From assembly GCA_963750495.1 (NCBI GenBank), contig CAVVQV010000004.1, positions 1,265,719 through 1,329,718 of the forward strand: DNA of 64,000 bases, in the 5' to 3' direction. A program made the position numbers and the translations under genes. Position 1 is the stretch's first letter, and each line of letters begins with the position of its first letter. Shown piece by piece: positions 50,792 to 59,617 of the stretch. The notes below the pieces were generated by a model. It was not told the DNA's origin and did not search any database. It saw nothing but the letters and a program-made list of their open reading frames with translations. This DNA is from JANLYC01 sp963750495 (GTDB lineage: Bacteria > Actinomycetota > Actinomycetes > Propionibacteriales > Nocardioidaceae).

Positions 50792-52165
50792 TCAGGAAGC
50801 GAGATCCTCCAAAGCGGTCTCGATGGCCCGGTGGAAGGTGGGATAGGCGTAGATCATCGACCGCAACGTCGAGGTGGGCACCCGGGCGTGCACCGCGACC
50901 ACGAGGGCCGACAGGATCTCCCCGCCGCAAGGTCCGACCGCAGTCGCTCCCACGAGGACACCGCTGTCCGCGTCCTCCACGAGCTTGATCAGGCCCTCGT
51001 TGCCTGCCTTGTGGATCCAACCTCGTGTGGACGTCGTGAGGTCGACCTGGCCGGTCCGCACGGTCAGCCCGGCGTCCTTGGCCTGCTGCTCGCTGAGGCC
51101 GACGCTGCCCACTTCGGGGTCGGTGAACGTGACCCGCGGAACCGCACGGTAGTCGGCCTCGGGACCTTCTTCACCGAGGAGGTCGCGGACCGCGATTGCC
51201 GCCTGGTACATCGACATGTGCGTGAACGCGCCGTGTCCGGTGATGTCACCGATCGCCCACAACCCGTCCGTCCCGACGACCTTCATCCGGGGATCGGTCT
51301 CGAGGGTCTTGACGGACGGGTCGAGGCCGACGCTGTCGAGACCGATGTCGGAGAGGTTCGTACGCCGCCCGGCCGCCACGAGCAGCTTGTCCGCCGTGAC
51401 GACCTGGCCCTCGACGTCGACCGAGAAGTGCCCGTCGTCGTACGTCACGCCGGCGATCTCGACGCCTGTGAGCACCTGGATCCCTTCGCGCGCGAACACC
51501 TCACCGAGCAGCTTGCCGGCCTCGGGCTCCTCAGGGTCGAGGACGCGCGGGGCCACCTCGATGACGGTCACCTCGGCGTCGAACCGGGCAAATGCCTGCG
51601 CCAGCTCGGCTCCGATGGCGCCACCGCCGATGACGATGACCGACCCAGGGAGCTCGGTCAGCTGCACAGCATCACGGTTGGTCCAGTACGGAGTGTCAGC
51701 CAGGCCGTCGATCGGCGGTATAGCGGGCGCCGTGCCGGTGTTGAGGACGACCCCGCGGCGAGCATGGAAAGTCTCGCCGTTGACGTCGACAGTCCGCTCG
51801 CCGACCAGCCGACCCGCGCCGCGGACGAACCGGACCCCGGCGTCCACGAGCCGGTCGACGGCGATCTGGTCGTCCCAGTCGGACGTGGCTTCGTCTCTGA
51901 TCCGGTCCGCGATCGGCGACCAGTCCGGGGTCACCGTCGAGCTGCCGGAGACCTGCGGGACCCGGCGTGCCTCGGCGATGAGGTCGGAGCCACGGATCAT
52001 CATCTTGCTCGGGACGCAGCCGTAGTAGGGACATTCGCCACCGACGAGGTGCTTGTCGACACCGACGACCTCGAGCCCGCCTTGCGCAAGCTTGGTGGCG
52101 ACCGACTCTCCGCCTGGTCCGAGGCCCAGCACGACGACATCGACTTCGGTGGTTGCTTCGCTCAT
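50792..52165 (-). CDS. Pyridine nucleotide-disulfide oxidoreductase (dihydrolipoamide dehydrogenase/mercuric reductase type)
   Basis: A 457-residue flavoenzyme. The FAD site is VVVLGLGPGGESVATKL, followed by the redox motif GGECPYYGCVPSKMM. The NAD(P) site is VIVIGGGAIGAELAQAFARF, and a second FAD motif is GLWAIGDITGHGAFTHM. The C-terminal dimerisation domain ends AYPTFHRAIETAL, with the His near the partner disulfide. The redox Cys pair has the normal four-residue spacing, but the residues between (PYYG) differ from the LNVG usual in lipoamide dehydrogenases, so the substrate may be another disulfide or quinone. Single-gene unit. Confidence 0.88.
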   Translation of the reverse strand: MSEATTEVDVVVLGLGPGGESVATKLAQGGLEVVGVDKHLVGGECPYYGCVPSKMMIRGSDLIAEARRVPQVSGSSTVTPDWSPIADRIRDEATSDWDDQIAVDRLVDAGVRFVRGAGRLVGERTVDVNGETFHARRGVVLNTGTAPAIPPIDGLADTPYWTNRDAVQLTELPGSVIVIGGGAIGAELAQAFARFDAEVTVIEVAPRVLDPEEPEAGKLLGEVFAREGIQVLTGVEIAGVTYDDGHFSVDVEGQVVTADKLLVAAGRRTNLSDIGLDSVGLDPSVKTLETDPRMKVVGTDGLWAIGDITGHGAFTHMSMYQAAIAVRDLLGEEGPEADYRAVPRVTFTDPEVGSVGLSEQQAKDAGLTVRTGQVDLTTSTRGWIHKAGNEGLIKLVEDADSGVLVGATAVGPCGGEILSALVVAVHARVPTSTLRSMIYAYPTFHRAIETALEDLAS

Positions 52166-52273
52166 GGGGCGTCCTCTGCTCGGGGTCCGGGTCCGCTCAC
52201 CAGTCTTGTCGATCGCACCAAGAAGCGCCCGTCGGCGATCATTGGCAGCGGAGATACGGGAGCAGCGCGCCGG

Positions 52274-53866
52274 TCAGGGCTTGCAGGCGGCGGGCTGCTC
52301 GGCGATGAGGGCGGTGCGCAGCAGGAAGCGGCCCGTCTTGGCCGGCTCCAGGACCGTCCAGCCCTCCGGGCTTGCGCTGAGACATCCGTGCCCGTGGGCG
52401 ACCTCGAGGTGCGACGTGAAACGCATGCGGATGGTCACCGCTGTGGTGCCCGTGACGTCAAGCACGACCCGCCCGTCTCTCAACGACAGGAGGTTGGCCG
52501 GCCCCGAGGTCAGGTGCGGTGACCCGGCAACCGCGAAGAGCCGCCAGTGCGCGTTGGTCCACACCTCGTGCAGGAAGGGGGCGCTCCCGGCCACCTCTGC
52601 CTCGTGCTGCGCCTCCGGCTCGAGCGCGGCGTCCGGGATCGCGACATAGCTGACACCGTTCGCGAGCAGCCAGGTCTGGTACTGCGTCGCTGTCATCTTT
52701 TCGTCATACAGGACCGCGTTATAGCGCAGGTCGAGCTGGCGTTCCCATCCGCGCGCCAGCGGGAAGGCCGGGGCAACGTAGGCCGCTTCCCAGTGACCGA
52801 CGGTCATCGGAATCTCGACTCGCACCGGGCCGGACGTGCGCATCTTGAGCTGGTTGACCAGGGGCTCGTAGTACGACCGGGACGCGGATGGGTCCTCGAC
52901 GGCAGCAGGCAGGTGGAGCAGCGGCTTCATCTGCCAACCCAACAGGACCAGGCCCACGAGCACATGCACCCGGACATTGCGCCGGGGTACGGCAAGCATC
53001 AGGGGCGCACCGATCACGGCGAGTCTGGAGACGTTGCCGCCCATCGGATTGGCAATGGCCCACAACGGGATGGCCACGATGACGACCAGCACGAAGCCCC
53101 AGCGCAGGGCAGCCTGTGATGGCGGCAGCACCCAGATCGCGACGGCACAGGCGCCGAGCCCGAGGAGCAGGTCGACCCACCCGTAGGGGAAGTAGCCGCC
53201 CTCGGGGAAGGTGAGGCTGATGGCTGTGGTCGTGAAGAAGGCCAGGCCGGCCACCGCGACCTGTGGCATGCGGACCAGGACGCTGAGGGACTCCCACGGC
53301 AGCGACAGCGCCCAGGCTGCGAACGCCAGCGCCAGGAAGGCACCAGCGACCGGGCTCGCCAACGTTGTGAGGAGGGCGGCGCCTGCGGCCCACCACCACA
53401 GACCCCTCCGGGCGACGGTGACCGAAATCAGGGCCAGCGTGACACCCAGGGCGAACGGCAGGCGGCCCTCGTACATGTTGATCAACATCATCAGCGTGAA
53501 GGCGCTGGTGCCCGCGACCACGTGCGGGGCACGGGCATGGGTCAGCAGCCGCTCGAAGAGCACGACCGAGGACAGCGTCGAGATGATCGCCGTCGCCGAC
53601 AGGCCGACGACCGACCCGATCCAGGGCACGAGGACGCCGTAGGCCGGTGTGTAGTGACCGCCGTACCAGTTGGCGTCCCAGACCGAGAACCCCTGCCGAT
53701 GAACCAACCCGACGCGGTAGAGCTGTGCCGGGTAGTCGAGCCCGTGCCAACGCGACCACCACAGCGCGAGCGTCAGCGTGAGGACGATCAGGATCGTCAG
53801 GACCCAGCGACGTCGGCCGCCCAGGAGCGCTCGCACGCCGTGGTCGGTGACGGGCTGCACCACCAT
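52274..53866 (-). CDS. Large multi-pass membrane protein
   Basis: A 530-residue protein with about ten transmembrane helices from residue 20 to about 340. A C-terminal extracytoplasmic domain of about 190 residues follows (MTVGHWEAAYVAPAFPLARGW to the end, with LLANGVSYVAIPD). The layout resembles GT-C-like or PTPS-related membrane proteins (acidic and aromatic residues in the first loop: WDANWYGGHYTPAYG). No enzymatic motif is certain. The start ATG 53866 is chosen for GGAG five bases upstream; a frame to 54016 adds a non-hydrophobic Pro-rich leader. It is divergent from the prenyltransferase. Confidence 0.72.
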   Translation of the reverse strand: MVVQPVTDHGVRALLGGRRRWVLTILIVLTLTLALWWSRWHGLDYPAQLYRVGLVHRQGFSVWDANWYGGHYTPAYGVLVPWIGSVVGLSATAIISTLSSVVLFERLLTHARAPHVVAGTSAFTLMMLINMYEGRLPFALGVTLALISVTVARRGLWWWAAGAALLTTLASPVAGAFLALAFAAWALSLPWESLSVLVRMPQVAVAGLAFFTTTAISLTFPEGGYFPYGWVDLLLGLGACAVAIWVLPPSQAALRWGFVLVVIVAIPLWAIANPMGGNVSRLAVIGAPLMLAVPRRNVRVHVLVGLVLLGWQMKPLLHLPAAVEDPSASRSYYEPLVNQLKMRTSGPVRVEIPMTVGHWEAAYVAPAFPLARGWERQLDLRYNAVLYDEKMTATQYQTWLLANGVSYVAIPDAALEPEAQHEAEVAGSAPFLHEVWTNAHWRLFAVAGSPHLTSGPANLLSLRDGRVVLDVTGTTAVTIRMRFTSHLEVAHGHGCLSASPEGWTVLEPAKTGRFLLRTALIAEQPAACKP

Positions 53867-54056
53867 GACGACTCCAGTCTCCAACGGGTCCGCGGTCGGG
53901 AGGCGACGGTCACCGCCCGGCGGAAGGGTGTTCCAGGAAGATTGTGCCGCGCCCGGCGCCCTGGGGCGAAATCCGTCCATCGCGTCGGGCGTGGTGCCGG
54001 ACAACCCGTCCGGCACACACTCTCTTCGTTCGTACGCCGGTCAGGGCCCTGCGATC

Positions 54057-54908
54057 ATGTCTGCGATGAACACGCACGGTGTCCTGACGCTTCCGAGATT
54101 ACTCGTCCTGTCTGGTCATCCGCTCCCGACGATCGCCGTCACGGGCATGACCGTCGCCCTCGCCGGGGGTGCGGGCAACACCCTCTCCACGGGTGTCCTG
54201 GTGGGGCTGGCTGTGTTGTCCGGTCAGCTCTCGATCGGCTGGTCCAACGACCTGATCGACGCACGCCGCGACCGCCTGGTGGGCAGAACGGACAAACCGG
54301 TAGCCACCGGACTCATCCCTCCGCGGGTCGTCGGTGCGGCCGTGCTGCTCGCCGTGCTGGTCACCGTGGTGAGCTCGGTCCTGCTCGGCTGGCGGGCCGG
54401 GCTGGCCCAACTGGTGCTCGTGGGGTCCGGTTGGGCCTACAACGTCGCCCTGAAGGCCACCCTGTGGTCCTGGCTGCCGTTCGTCACCGGGTTCGGCGCC
54501 GTGCCGGCCGTGGCGACCTTCGCGTTGCCGGCCCATCCCTGGCCGGCCTGGTGGTCGCTGGCAGCGGGTGGTCTCATCGGCGTCGCGGCCCACCTCGGCA
54601 ACGTGCTGCCCGACCTGGCTGAGGACGACGCCACCGGAGTACGCGGGCTTCCGCACCGGCTGGGAGCGGCCGCGACCGCGGTCATCGGACTCGTGGCAGC
54701 GTTGGCCTCAGCCGCCCTGGTCGTGCTTGCACCGCCGGGCGCACCGTCGTCGAGGGATGTGATCGGGCTGACCGCCGCAGCCGCTGTCGCAGTCGCCGGA
54801 CTTGTGCTCGTACGCCGAAAACCGTCCTCCGAGGCCGCCTTCCACTCCACCATGGCGATCGCTGCGATCGGCGTGGTCATGCTCGCCATGTCCCCGTCGT
54901 TCCCCTGA
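54057..54908 (+). CDS. UbiA-family prenyltransferase
   Basis: A 283-residue integral membrane protein with eight or nine helices. The first Asp-rich site, SNDLIDARRDRLVGRTDKP, fits NDxxDxxxD at about residues 64-72. The second, NVLPDLAEDDATGVRGLPHRLG, fits DxxxD. These bind the prenyl diphosphate through Mg. The acceptor is unknown (quinone, sugar or other). The start ATG 54057 is preferred, and a second ATG is at 54066. It is divergent from the large membrane protein, so the two could share a role in envelope lipid or glycan synthesis (inference). Confidence 0.85.
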   Translation: MSAMNTHGVLTLPRLLVLSGHPLPTIAVTGMTVALAGGAGNTLSTGVLVGLAVLSGQLSIGWSNDLIDARRDRLVGRTDKPVATGLIPPRVVGAAVLLAVLVTVVSSVLLGWRAGLAQLVLVGSGWAYNVALKATLWSWLPFVTGFGAVPAVATFALPAHPWPAWWSLAAGGLIGVAAHLGNVLPDLAEDDATGVRGLPHRLGAAATAVIGLVAALASAALVVLAPPGAPSSRDVIGLTAAAAVAVAGLVLVRRKPSSEAAFHSTMAIAAIGVVMLAMSPSFP

Positions 54909-54981
54909 CGCCGCCACGTGAGCCGCGCCACGTTCGTCGCATGCAGAGGTTTCGCGGTCCGCTAGCCTCCTGCTGTCGGTC

Positions 54982-55266
54982 ATGCTGGCTGGGATGACCC
55001 GACGAGACAGCCTGCCCGCCTTCTTCCGCAACCCCCGCACCGGCGAGGTCGTGCTCGGACAGCCCCCGAACGCCGCGATCCTGCTCTGGTTCGCCGCTCG
55101 AGCGCTTTCGCTCGTCTGGGACGATCGTGCGCACGAACTGCGCTGGATCGGCAGCGGGGCATTGATCGCCTGGGCGTTGGACGAGCTCGTGCGAGGCGGC
55201 AGCCCGTTCCGACGGGTCCTGGGGGCCGTGGTCCTCGGCTTCCAGCTCGTGACGCTCATCCGTTGA
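54982..55266 (+). CDS. Small membrane-associated protein of unknown function
   Basis: A 94-residue protein with two hydrophobic stretches (AAILLWFAARALSLVW and LGAVVLGFQLVTLI). It begins MLAGMTRRDSLPAFFRNPRTGE; a start at the second ATG (54994) is possible. A TAGCCT -10-like hexamer about 14 bases upstream suggests a nearly leaderless message. It is convergent with the methyltransferase, three bases apart. No family is recognised; the G+C pattern and hydrophobic layout favour a real gene. Confidence 0.6.
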   Translation: MLAGMTRRDSLPAFFRNPRTGEVVLGQPPNAAILLWFAARALSLVWDDRAHELRWIGSGALIAWALDELVRGGSPFRRVLGAVVLGFQLVTLIR

Positions 55267-55269
55267 CGG

Positions 55270-55872
55270 TCACGACCTCCGGCGCACCTCCAGGACCCTG
55301 AATCCCTTCGCAGAAGCCAGTCGTCGGCACGCAAACCCTTGCTCGTCGATCCACCGTTGCAGCGAGTCCGCACCGAGGTTCTTGCCGACCACGAGGACGG
55401 CGCGCCCCGTCGGTGAGAGCCGGGGCAGCCACGTGAGCAGCAAGTCGTGCAGGGCAGACTTCCCGATCCGGATCGGCGGGTTGGACCAGATCTCGTCGAA
55501 CTCCACCTCGGCCGGAACCCCGTCGGGCTGGACTGACCGCACTCGTTCGGCCAGGCCGAGGGCCACGGCGTTGTCGTGGCACAGGCGCAGGGCGCGTTCG
55601 TTGACGTCGACGGCCCACACGGCTGCATCGGGCTGGCTGTCGGCGAGCGCGCAGGCGATGACGCCGTAGCCGCAGCCCAGATCGAGGTACGTCCCGGGGC
55701 TCGTCGGCGGCGACGTCTCCCGGAACAACACCGCCGTTCCGATGTCGATCCGGCCGGCCGAGAACACCCCCGTCGACGACTCGAGCCTGAGCTCCTTTCC
55801 CCACACCGACGCCGTGACGACCTGCCGCTTCTCGATCGAGTCGGGATCAGCGGAGAAGTAGTGGTCGTTCAT
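55270..55872 (-). CDS. RsmC/RlmG-like small-domain methyltransferase
   Basis: A 200-residue class I SAM methyltransferase of the MTS (RsmC/RlmG) type. It begins HYFSADPDSIEKRQ, typical of the family, with STGVFSAGRIDIGTAVL and SAM motif I TYLDLGCGYGVIACALA. The catalytic motif is WSNPPIRIGKSALHDLL. Members methylate the exocyclic amine of guanine in rRNA. Only the catalytic half of two-domain RsmC is present, as usual in actinobacteria. It overlaps truA by four bases, so two RNA-modification genes are coupled. Confidence 0.88.
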   Translation of the reverse strand: MNDHYFSADPDSIEKRQVVTASVWGKELRLESSTGVFSAGRIDIGTAVLFRETSPPTSPGTYLDLGCGYGVIACALADSQPDAAVWAVDVNERALRLCHDNAVALGLAERVRSVQPDGVPAEVEFDEIWSNPPIRIGKSALHDLLLTWLPRLSPTGRAVLVVGKNLGADSLQRWIDEQGFACRRLASAKGFRVLEVRRRS

Positions 55873-56771
55873 GCTTCCCCCTGCCCGGCAAGCGGCGCGG
55901 CGTGTCCGCCGCGCTGCTCCGCGGAGGTTCCCTCCGTGGGACTGGTCCGGAGCTGTCGGGACTCGGCGACACGCGCCGCCAGTGCATCGTCAGGCGGATA
56001 GCCGACCTCTTCCAGGGTCAGCCCCGCCGCGGCGACCACGTTGACACGCGGATCGCGAACCCCCGACCGCAGCACCTGGGACGGCCATTCGACGGGCTGC
56101 CGGCCCTCGCCGACGGCGAGCAGGCATCCGACCAGCGAGCGCACCATGTGGTGGCAGAAGGCGTCGGCGACCACGCGCGCGGTGAGCACGTCGCCGTCGC
56201 GGGTCCAGGCCAGCTCGCGCAGCGATCGGATTGTCGTGGCTCCCTCCCGCTTCTTGCAGTACGCCGCGAAGTCGTGCTCTCCGACGAGCCGGTCGGCTGC
56301 CGCGTTCATGGCCACCTCGTCGAGGTGTCGCGGCCACACAGCCACGTACCGGCGTACCAACGGATCGGCTGCCTCGGCGTTGTCGCACAGGCGGTAGGCG
56401 TAGCGCCGCCAGGACGCCGCGAACCGGGCGTCGAAGCCGGCTGGGGCGGCTGACACGGCCCGGACCCGGACGTCGTCGGGCAGCAGCCTGGCCAGCCGTC
56501 GCTCGAGGTCGTGCTGCGCGACCGTCACGGGCAGGTCGACATGGGCCACCTGGCCGCGCGCATGCACCCCGGCGTCGGTGCGTCCTGCCACCGTCAACCG
56601 CACCTCCGGGAGGCGGCAGATGGTGGCGATGGCGGTCTCGAGCGTGCCCTGGACGGTCCGCCGGCCAGGTTGCTCCGCCCAGCCGGAGAATTCCGTGCCG
56701 TCATAGGCAACGTCCAGCCGCAGCCGTTGGATGGCGCCCAGCTCCGCTGGGGAGGGACCGGACGCGGACAT
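55869..56771 (-). CDS. truA: tRNA pseudouridine(38-40) synthase
   Basis: A 300-residue enzyme making pseudouridine in the tRNA anticodon stem. It has RLDVAYDGTEFSGWAEQPGRRTVQG, the catalytic Asp in VAGRTDAGVHARGQVAH, and ADAFCHHMVRSLVGCLLAVG near the C-terminus. The final 35 residues are a low-complexity extension. The start may be ATG 56771 or 56780, three codons apart. In M. tuberculosis truA directly follows rplQ; here four genes' worth of sequence (regulator, folE, ferredoxin reductase) lies between. Confidence 0.95.
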   Translation of the reverse strand: MSASGPSPAELGAIQRLRLDVAYDGTEFSGWAEQPGRRTVQGTLETAIATICRLPEVRLTVAGRTDAGVHARGQVAHVDLPVTVAQHDLERRLARLLPDDVRVRAVSAAPAGFDARFAASWRRYAYRLCDNAEAADPLVRRYVAVWPRHLDEVAMNAAADRLVGEHDFAAYCKKREGATTIRSLRELAWTRDGDVLTARVVADAFCHHMVRSLVGCLLAVGEGRQPVEWPSQVLRSGVRDPRVNVVAAAGLTLEEVGYPPDDALAARVAESRQLRTSPTEGTSAEQRGGHAAPLAGQGEA

Positions 56772-56818
56772 GCCCGCCATTGTGACGAGTCCCGCACAGC
56801 CGCGCCAATCGCCCCGGC

Positions 56819-57505
56819 TCAGTGGTGCGGGCGCACTTCGACGCAGCACTCCCCTGCTCTGGGCGCCAGCGTCGCGGTCAGGTCATCGACGCCGAGGCCC
56901 TCGAGTACACCGGAGAGGTAACAGACGTTGATTCCGCAGACCAGTTCCGGTGCGCGCGCAGCCAGCGGGTGGAAAGGGCAGTTGTGGAGCCGTACCGCCT
57001 GCGGCTCACTGCGATAGGGCTCATACCCCTGGTCCTCGAGCCAGGACTCCACCCGGTCCAAGGTCGGATCGGGTCGCTCGCTGTACGCGCGAGTGGCGGG
57101 CGTCGCCGCACCGGCAGCCTGTCCTTGTTCGGTCGCAATGCGCCAGCAGGCGCTTTGCGGGGCATCCGGGTCGACGATCGCGTCGATCAGGATGGCAGCG
57201 AGATCGTCGTGTGCACGAGGCGGCACACTCACCGACAGCGCCTGCTCGACCGGCTCGTAGACCTTTGGCGCGCGCCCGGGCCGCCTGGGGTGCTCGACGC
57301 GGCGACCGGCTGACAGCAGACCAACCACGACGAGCTTGTCGAGATGGAACGCCGCCAGCTTGCGGGAGATACCAAGCGCATCGGCTGCCTCCTCGCGGGT
57401 CACCGGCTCGTGGGCCCAGCGCACGTGGCGATACAACCGGTTGCGGACGGGCTCGTCGAGCGCGGCGATGGCGCTGATCGAGGCGGGATTGACTCGTCCC
57501 GGCAC
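56819..57505 (-). CDS. Cys-rich winged-helix transcriptional regulator (ArsR/SufR-like)
   Basis: A 228-residue regulator. The N-terminal winged helix (about 15-70) has EEAADALGISRKLAAFHLDKL. The C-terminal domain has five cysteines arranged as Cys176 (HNCPFHPLA), Cys190 and Cys195 (PELVCGINVCYLSGVL), and Cys220-221 (GECCVEV), a metal- or Fe-S-binding pattern as in the COG2345/SufR group. It starts at GTG 57505 after AAAGGGG and is divergent from folE. The palindrome at 57600-57618 is a likely operator for both promoters, so it may sense iron-sulfur or redox state to control the folE-reductase pair. Confidence 0.82.
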   Translation of the reverse strand: MPGRVNPASISAIAALDEPVRNRLYRHVRWAHEPVTREEAADALGISRKLAAFHLDKLVVVGLLSAGRRVEHPRRPGRAPKVYEPVEQALSVSVPPRAHDDLAAILIDAIVDPDAPQSACWRIATEQGQAAGAATPATRAYSERPDPTLDRVESWLEDQGYEPYRSEPQAVRLHNCPFHPLAARAPELVCGINVCYLSGVLEGLGVDDLTATLAPRAGECCVEVRPHH

Positions 57506-57583
57506 GCCATAGCCCCTTTCGGTCCTGACTTCTTGGCCTCAGCAGCGGACGGCTGGCTTGGACGTCGGCGCTGGGAATCTCTG

Positions 57584-57613
57584 TTGACGTTGTATCACCA
57601 ATAAGACTAGTCT
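57584..57613 (+). promoter_or_regulatory. Putative folE promoter
   Basis: -35 TTGACG (57584-57589), 18-bp spacer and -10 TAGTCT (57608-57613), rightward, about 45 bases before the folE ATG. The -10 lies in the AT-rich near-palindrome. Confidence 0.45.
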
Positions 57614-57618
57614 TTATT
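57600..57618. promoter_or_regulatory. Near-palindromic operator between the Cys-rich regulator and folE
   Basis: aataagactagtctttatt is a palindrome centred on CTAG with a one-base insertion on the right arm. It is markedly AT-rich compared with its surroundings and covers the predicted -10 of folE. A likely binding site for the divergently encoded regulator. Confidence 0.6.
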
Positions 57619-57661
57619 AGCGATACTCGCCACCCTTTCTCTCGACCCCGTCAGGAGCGTC

Positions 57662-58291
57662 ATGACAGCCGAACTCGTCCGGGACGTCGAGGATGCCCAG
57701 GGGAGGGACCCTCTCGGCGACGACGCGGGCCTGGCCGAGCCCGATCTCCTGGCAGCCACGGCAGCCGCGCGGCAGTTCCTCCATGCGCTGGGGGTCCGGA
57801 CCGACAACGAGTCGAGACGCGACACCCCGCAACGGATGGCCCGGGCGTACGCCGAGCTCTTCGCCCCGCGGACGTTCTCGCTCACCACGTTCCCGAACGA
57901 CGAAGGCTACGACGAGCTCGTCCTCGCCCGCTCGATCCCGCTCAGGTCTGTCTGCGAGCACCACCTGCTGCCGTTCATGGGCGTCGCGCACGTCGGATAC
58001 CTACCGGGCGAGCGGATCCTCGGCCTCAGCAAGCTCGCGCGCGTCGTCGACCACTTCTCGTCCCGGCCGCAGGTCCAGGAACGCCTCACCACCCAGATCG
58101 CGGGTTGGCTGCAGGCGCAGCTCCAACCGCGCGGCGTCGGGGTCGTGGTCGAGGCCGAGCACACCTGTATGTCGTTGCGCGGAGTTGGCGCCATTGGGTC
58201 GAGCACCGTGACGTCGGCCATGCAAGGCGTGCTGCGAACCGATCCGCGTTGCCGACAGGAGTTCTTGGCGCTCACCCGCGTCATCGCCTGA
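57662..58291 (+). CDS. folE: GTP cyclohydrolase I
   Basis: A 209-residue enzyme that opens GTP to dihydroneopterin triphosphate for folate or pterin synthesis. The zinc ligands are in SVCEHHLLPFMGVAHVGY and EHTCMSLRGVGA, with GLSKLARVVDHFSSRPQVQERLT and a C-terminal DPRCRQEFLALTR. The ATG at 57662 follows AGGAGCGTC. It stands outside a folate operon, beside a ferredoxin reductase and a Cys-rich regulator, so it may serve a pterin other than folate, or be a second copy under redox control. Confidence 0.95.
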   Translation: MTAELVRDVEDAQGRDPLGDDAGLAEPDLLAATAAARQFLHALGVRTDNESRRDTPQRMARAYAELFAPRTFSLTTFPNDEGYDELVLARSIPLRSVCEHHLLPFMGVAHVGYLPGERILGLSKLARVVDHFSSRPQVQERLTTQIAGWLQAQLQPRGVGVVVEAEHTCMSLRGVGAIGSSTVTSAMQGVLRTDPRCRQEFLALTRVIA

Positions 58292-58306
58292 ACCCGAGGA
58301 GGAAGC

Positions 58307-59539
58307 ATGGCAGAGGCAACGAACATCGTCATCGTCGGAGCCGGGCTGGCCGGAGCGAAAGCGGCCGAAGCACTCCGTGAGCAGGGCTTCTCCGGCAAGG
58401 TCACGGTGATCGGCGACGAGAACCACCTCCCGTACGAGCGGCCACCGCTGTCGAAGGGTTATCTCGCCGGGGACGACGACCGCCGGGCGTTCGAGGTGCA
58501 TGACGCCGACTGGTACGCCGAGCACCACGTCGACCTCGTCCTCGGCGTCCAGGCGACCGCGGTCGATGCCGCCGCGAAGGAGGTCGAGCTGGTCGACGGC
58601 CGCCGCTTCGGTTACGACCAGCTGCTGCTCGCCACCGGGTCGACCCCGCGCCTGCTCGCACTTCCCGGTGCAGGTGCGCACGGAGTGCTCACCCTGCGGC
58701 GCGTGGAGAACTCCGAGGCGATCAGAGCCACCTTCGGGCATGGGGCGCTGGCGATCATCGGCGGTGGGTGGATCGGCATGGAAGTGGCTGCGGTCGCCCG
58801 CGGCAAGGGGGTCGACGTCACCGTCATCGAGGCGGCCGACCTGCCGTTGTCGACGGTCCTGGGACCTGAGCTGGCGCAGGTGTTCGTCGACCTGCACCGC
58901 GAGCACGGGGTGCACTTCCACCTCGGTGCCGTCGTCAGTGAGATCACGGCCACTGACGGCCGTGCCACCGGAGTGCAGCTCGGCGACGGCACGCACGTCC
59001 CGGCCGACACGGTGCTCGTCGGGATCGGCGCCACCCCGAACCTCGACCTCGCCCGGAGCGCCGGCCTCGACATCGGCGGCGGCGTTATCGTCGACGCGTC
59101 ACTCCGGACCAGCGACGCGGCCATCTGGGCGGTGGGCGACATCGCCGAGCAGGACCACCCCGTGTTGAAGGCCCGGGTCCGGGTCGAGCACTGGGCGAAC
59201 GCGCTCAACCAGCCCGCGGTGGCGGCTCGGTCGATGCTCGGCCAGGACGCGTCGTACGACGAGCTGCCCTACTTCTTCACCGACCAGTACGACCTCGGCA
59301 TGGAGTACGTCGGTCACGCTCCACCCGGCAGCTACGCCCGCGTCGTCACGCGCGGAGACACGACCGCCCGCGAGTTCATCGCGTTCTGGCTCGATGCCGA
59401 AGACCGAGTTCTCGCCGGCATGAACGTCAACGTCTGGGACGTGGTCGACGACATCAAGGCGCTGATCCTCTCCGGCGACCCTGTCGACCCGGAGCGACTG
59501 GCCGACCCGTCCCGCTCACTGTCCACTGTCGCCCGATAG
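58307..59539 (+). CDS. FAD/NAD(P)-dependent ferredoxin (rubredoxin) reductase
   Basis: A 410-residue flavoprotein of the BphA4/putidaredoxin-reductase type. The FAD site is IVIVGAGLAGAKAAEALREQG, followed by PYERPPLSKGYLAG. The NAD(P)H site is LAIIGGGWIGMEVAAVARGKG, with a second FAD motif AIWAVGDIAE. The C-terminal reductase domain ends near FIAFWLDAEDRVLAGMNVNVWDV. It passes electrons from NAD(P)H to a ferredoxin; none is encoded beside it. The ATG at 58307 follows GAGGAGGAAGC, 15 bp after folE, so they are one operon. Confidence 0.9.
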   Translation: MAEATNIVIVGAGLAGAKAAEALREQGFSGKVTVIGDENHLPYERPPLSKGYLAGDDDRRAFEVHDADWYAEHHVDLVLGVQATAVDAAAKEVELVDGRRFGYDQLLLATGSTPRLLALPGAGAHGVLTLRRVENSEAIRATFGHGALAIIGGGWIGMEVAAVARGKGVDVTVIEAADLPLSTVLGPELAQVFVDLHREHGVHFHLGAVVSEITATDGRATGVQLGDGTHVPADTVLVGIGATPNLDLARSAGLDIGGGVIVDASLRTSDAAIWAVGDIAEQDHPVLKARVRVEHWANALNQPAVAARSMLGQDASYDELPYFFTDQYDLGMEYVGHAPPGSYARVVTRGDTTAREFIAFWLDAEDRVLAGMNVNVWDVVDDIKALILSGDPVDPERLADPSRSLSTVAR

Positions 59540-59572
59540 GCGCCTGTCCCGCCCTGCCACCCCGCATGCGAA

Positions 59573-59601
59573 AGCCCGCCACTCCTTGGGGGTGGCGGGC
59601 T
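59573..59601. terminator. Bidirectional terminator between the reductase gene and rplQ
   Basis: A 10-bp G+C-rich stem (59573-59582 with 59592-59601) with a nine-base loop. Read leftward it is followed by a short T run, so it can end the rplQ-side transcript; rightward it ends the folE-reductase transcript. Confidence 0.7.
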
Positions 59602-59617
59602 CTCGTGTTGGTCCGTG

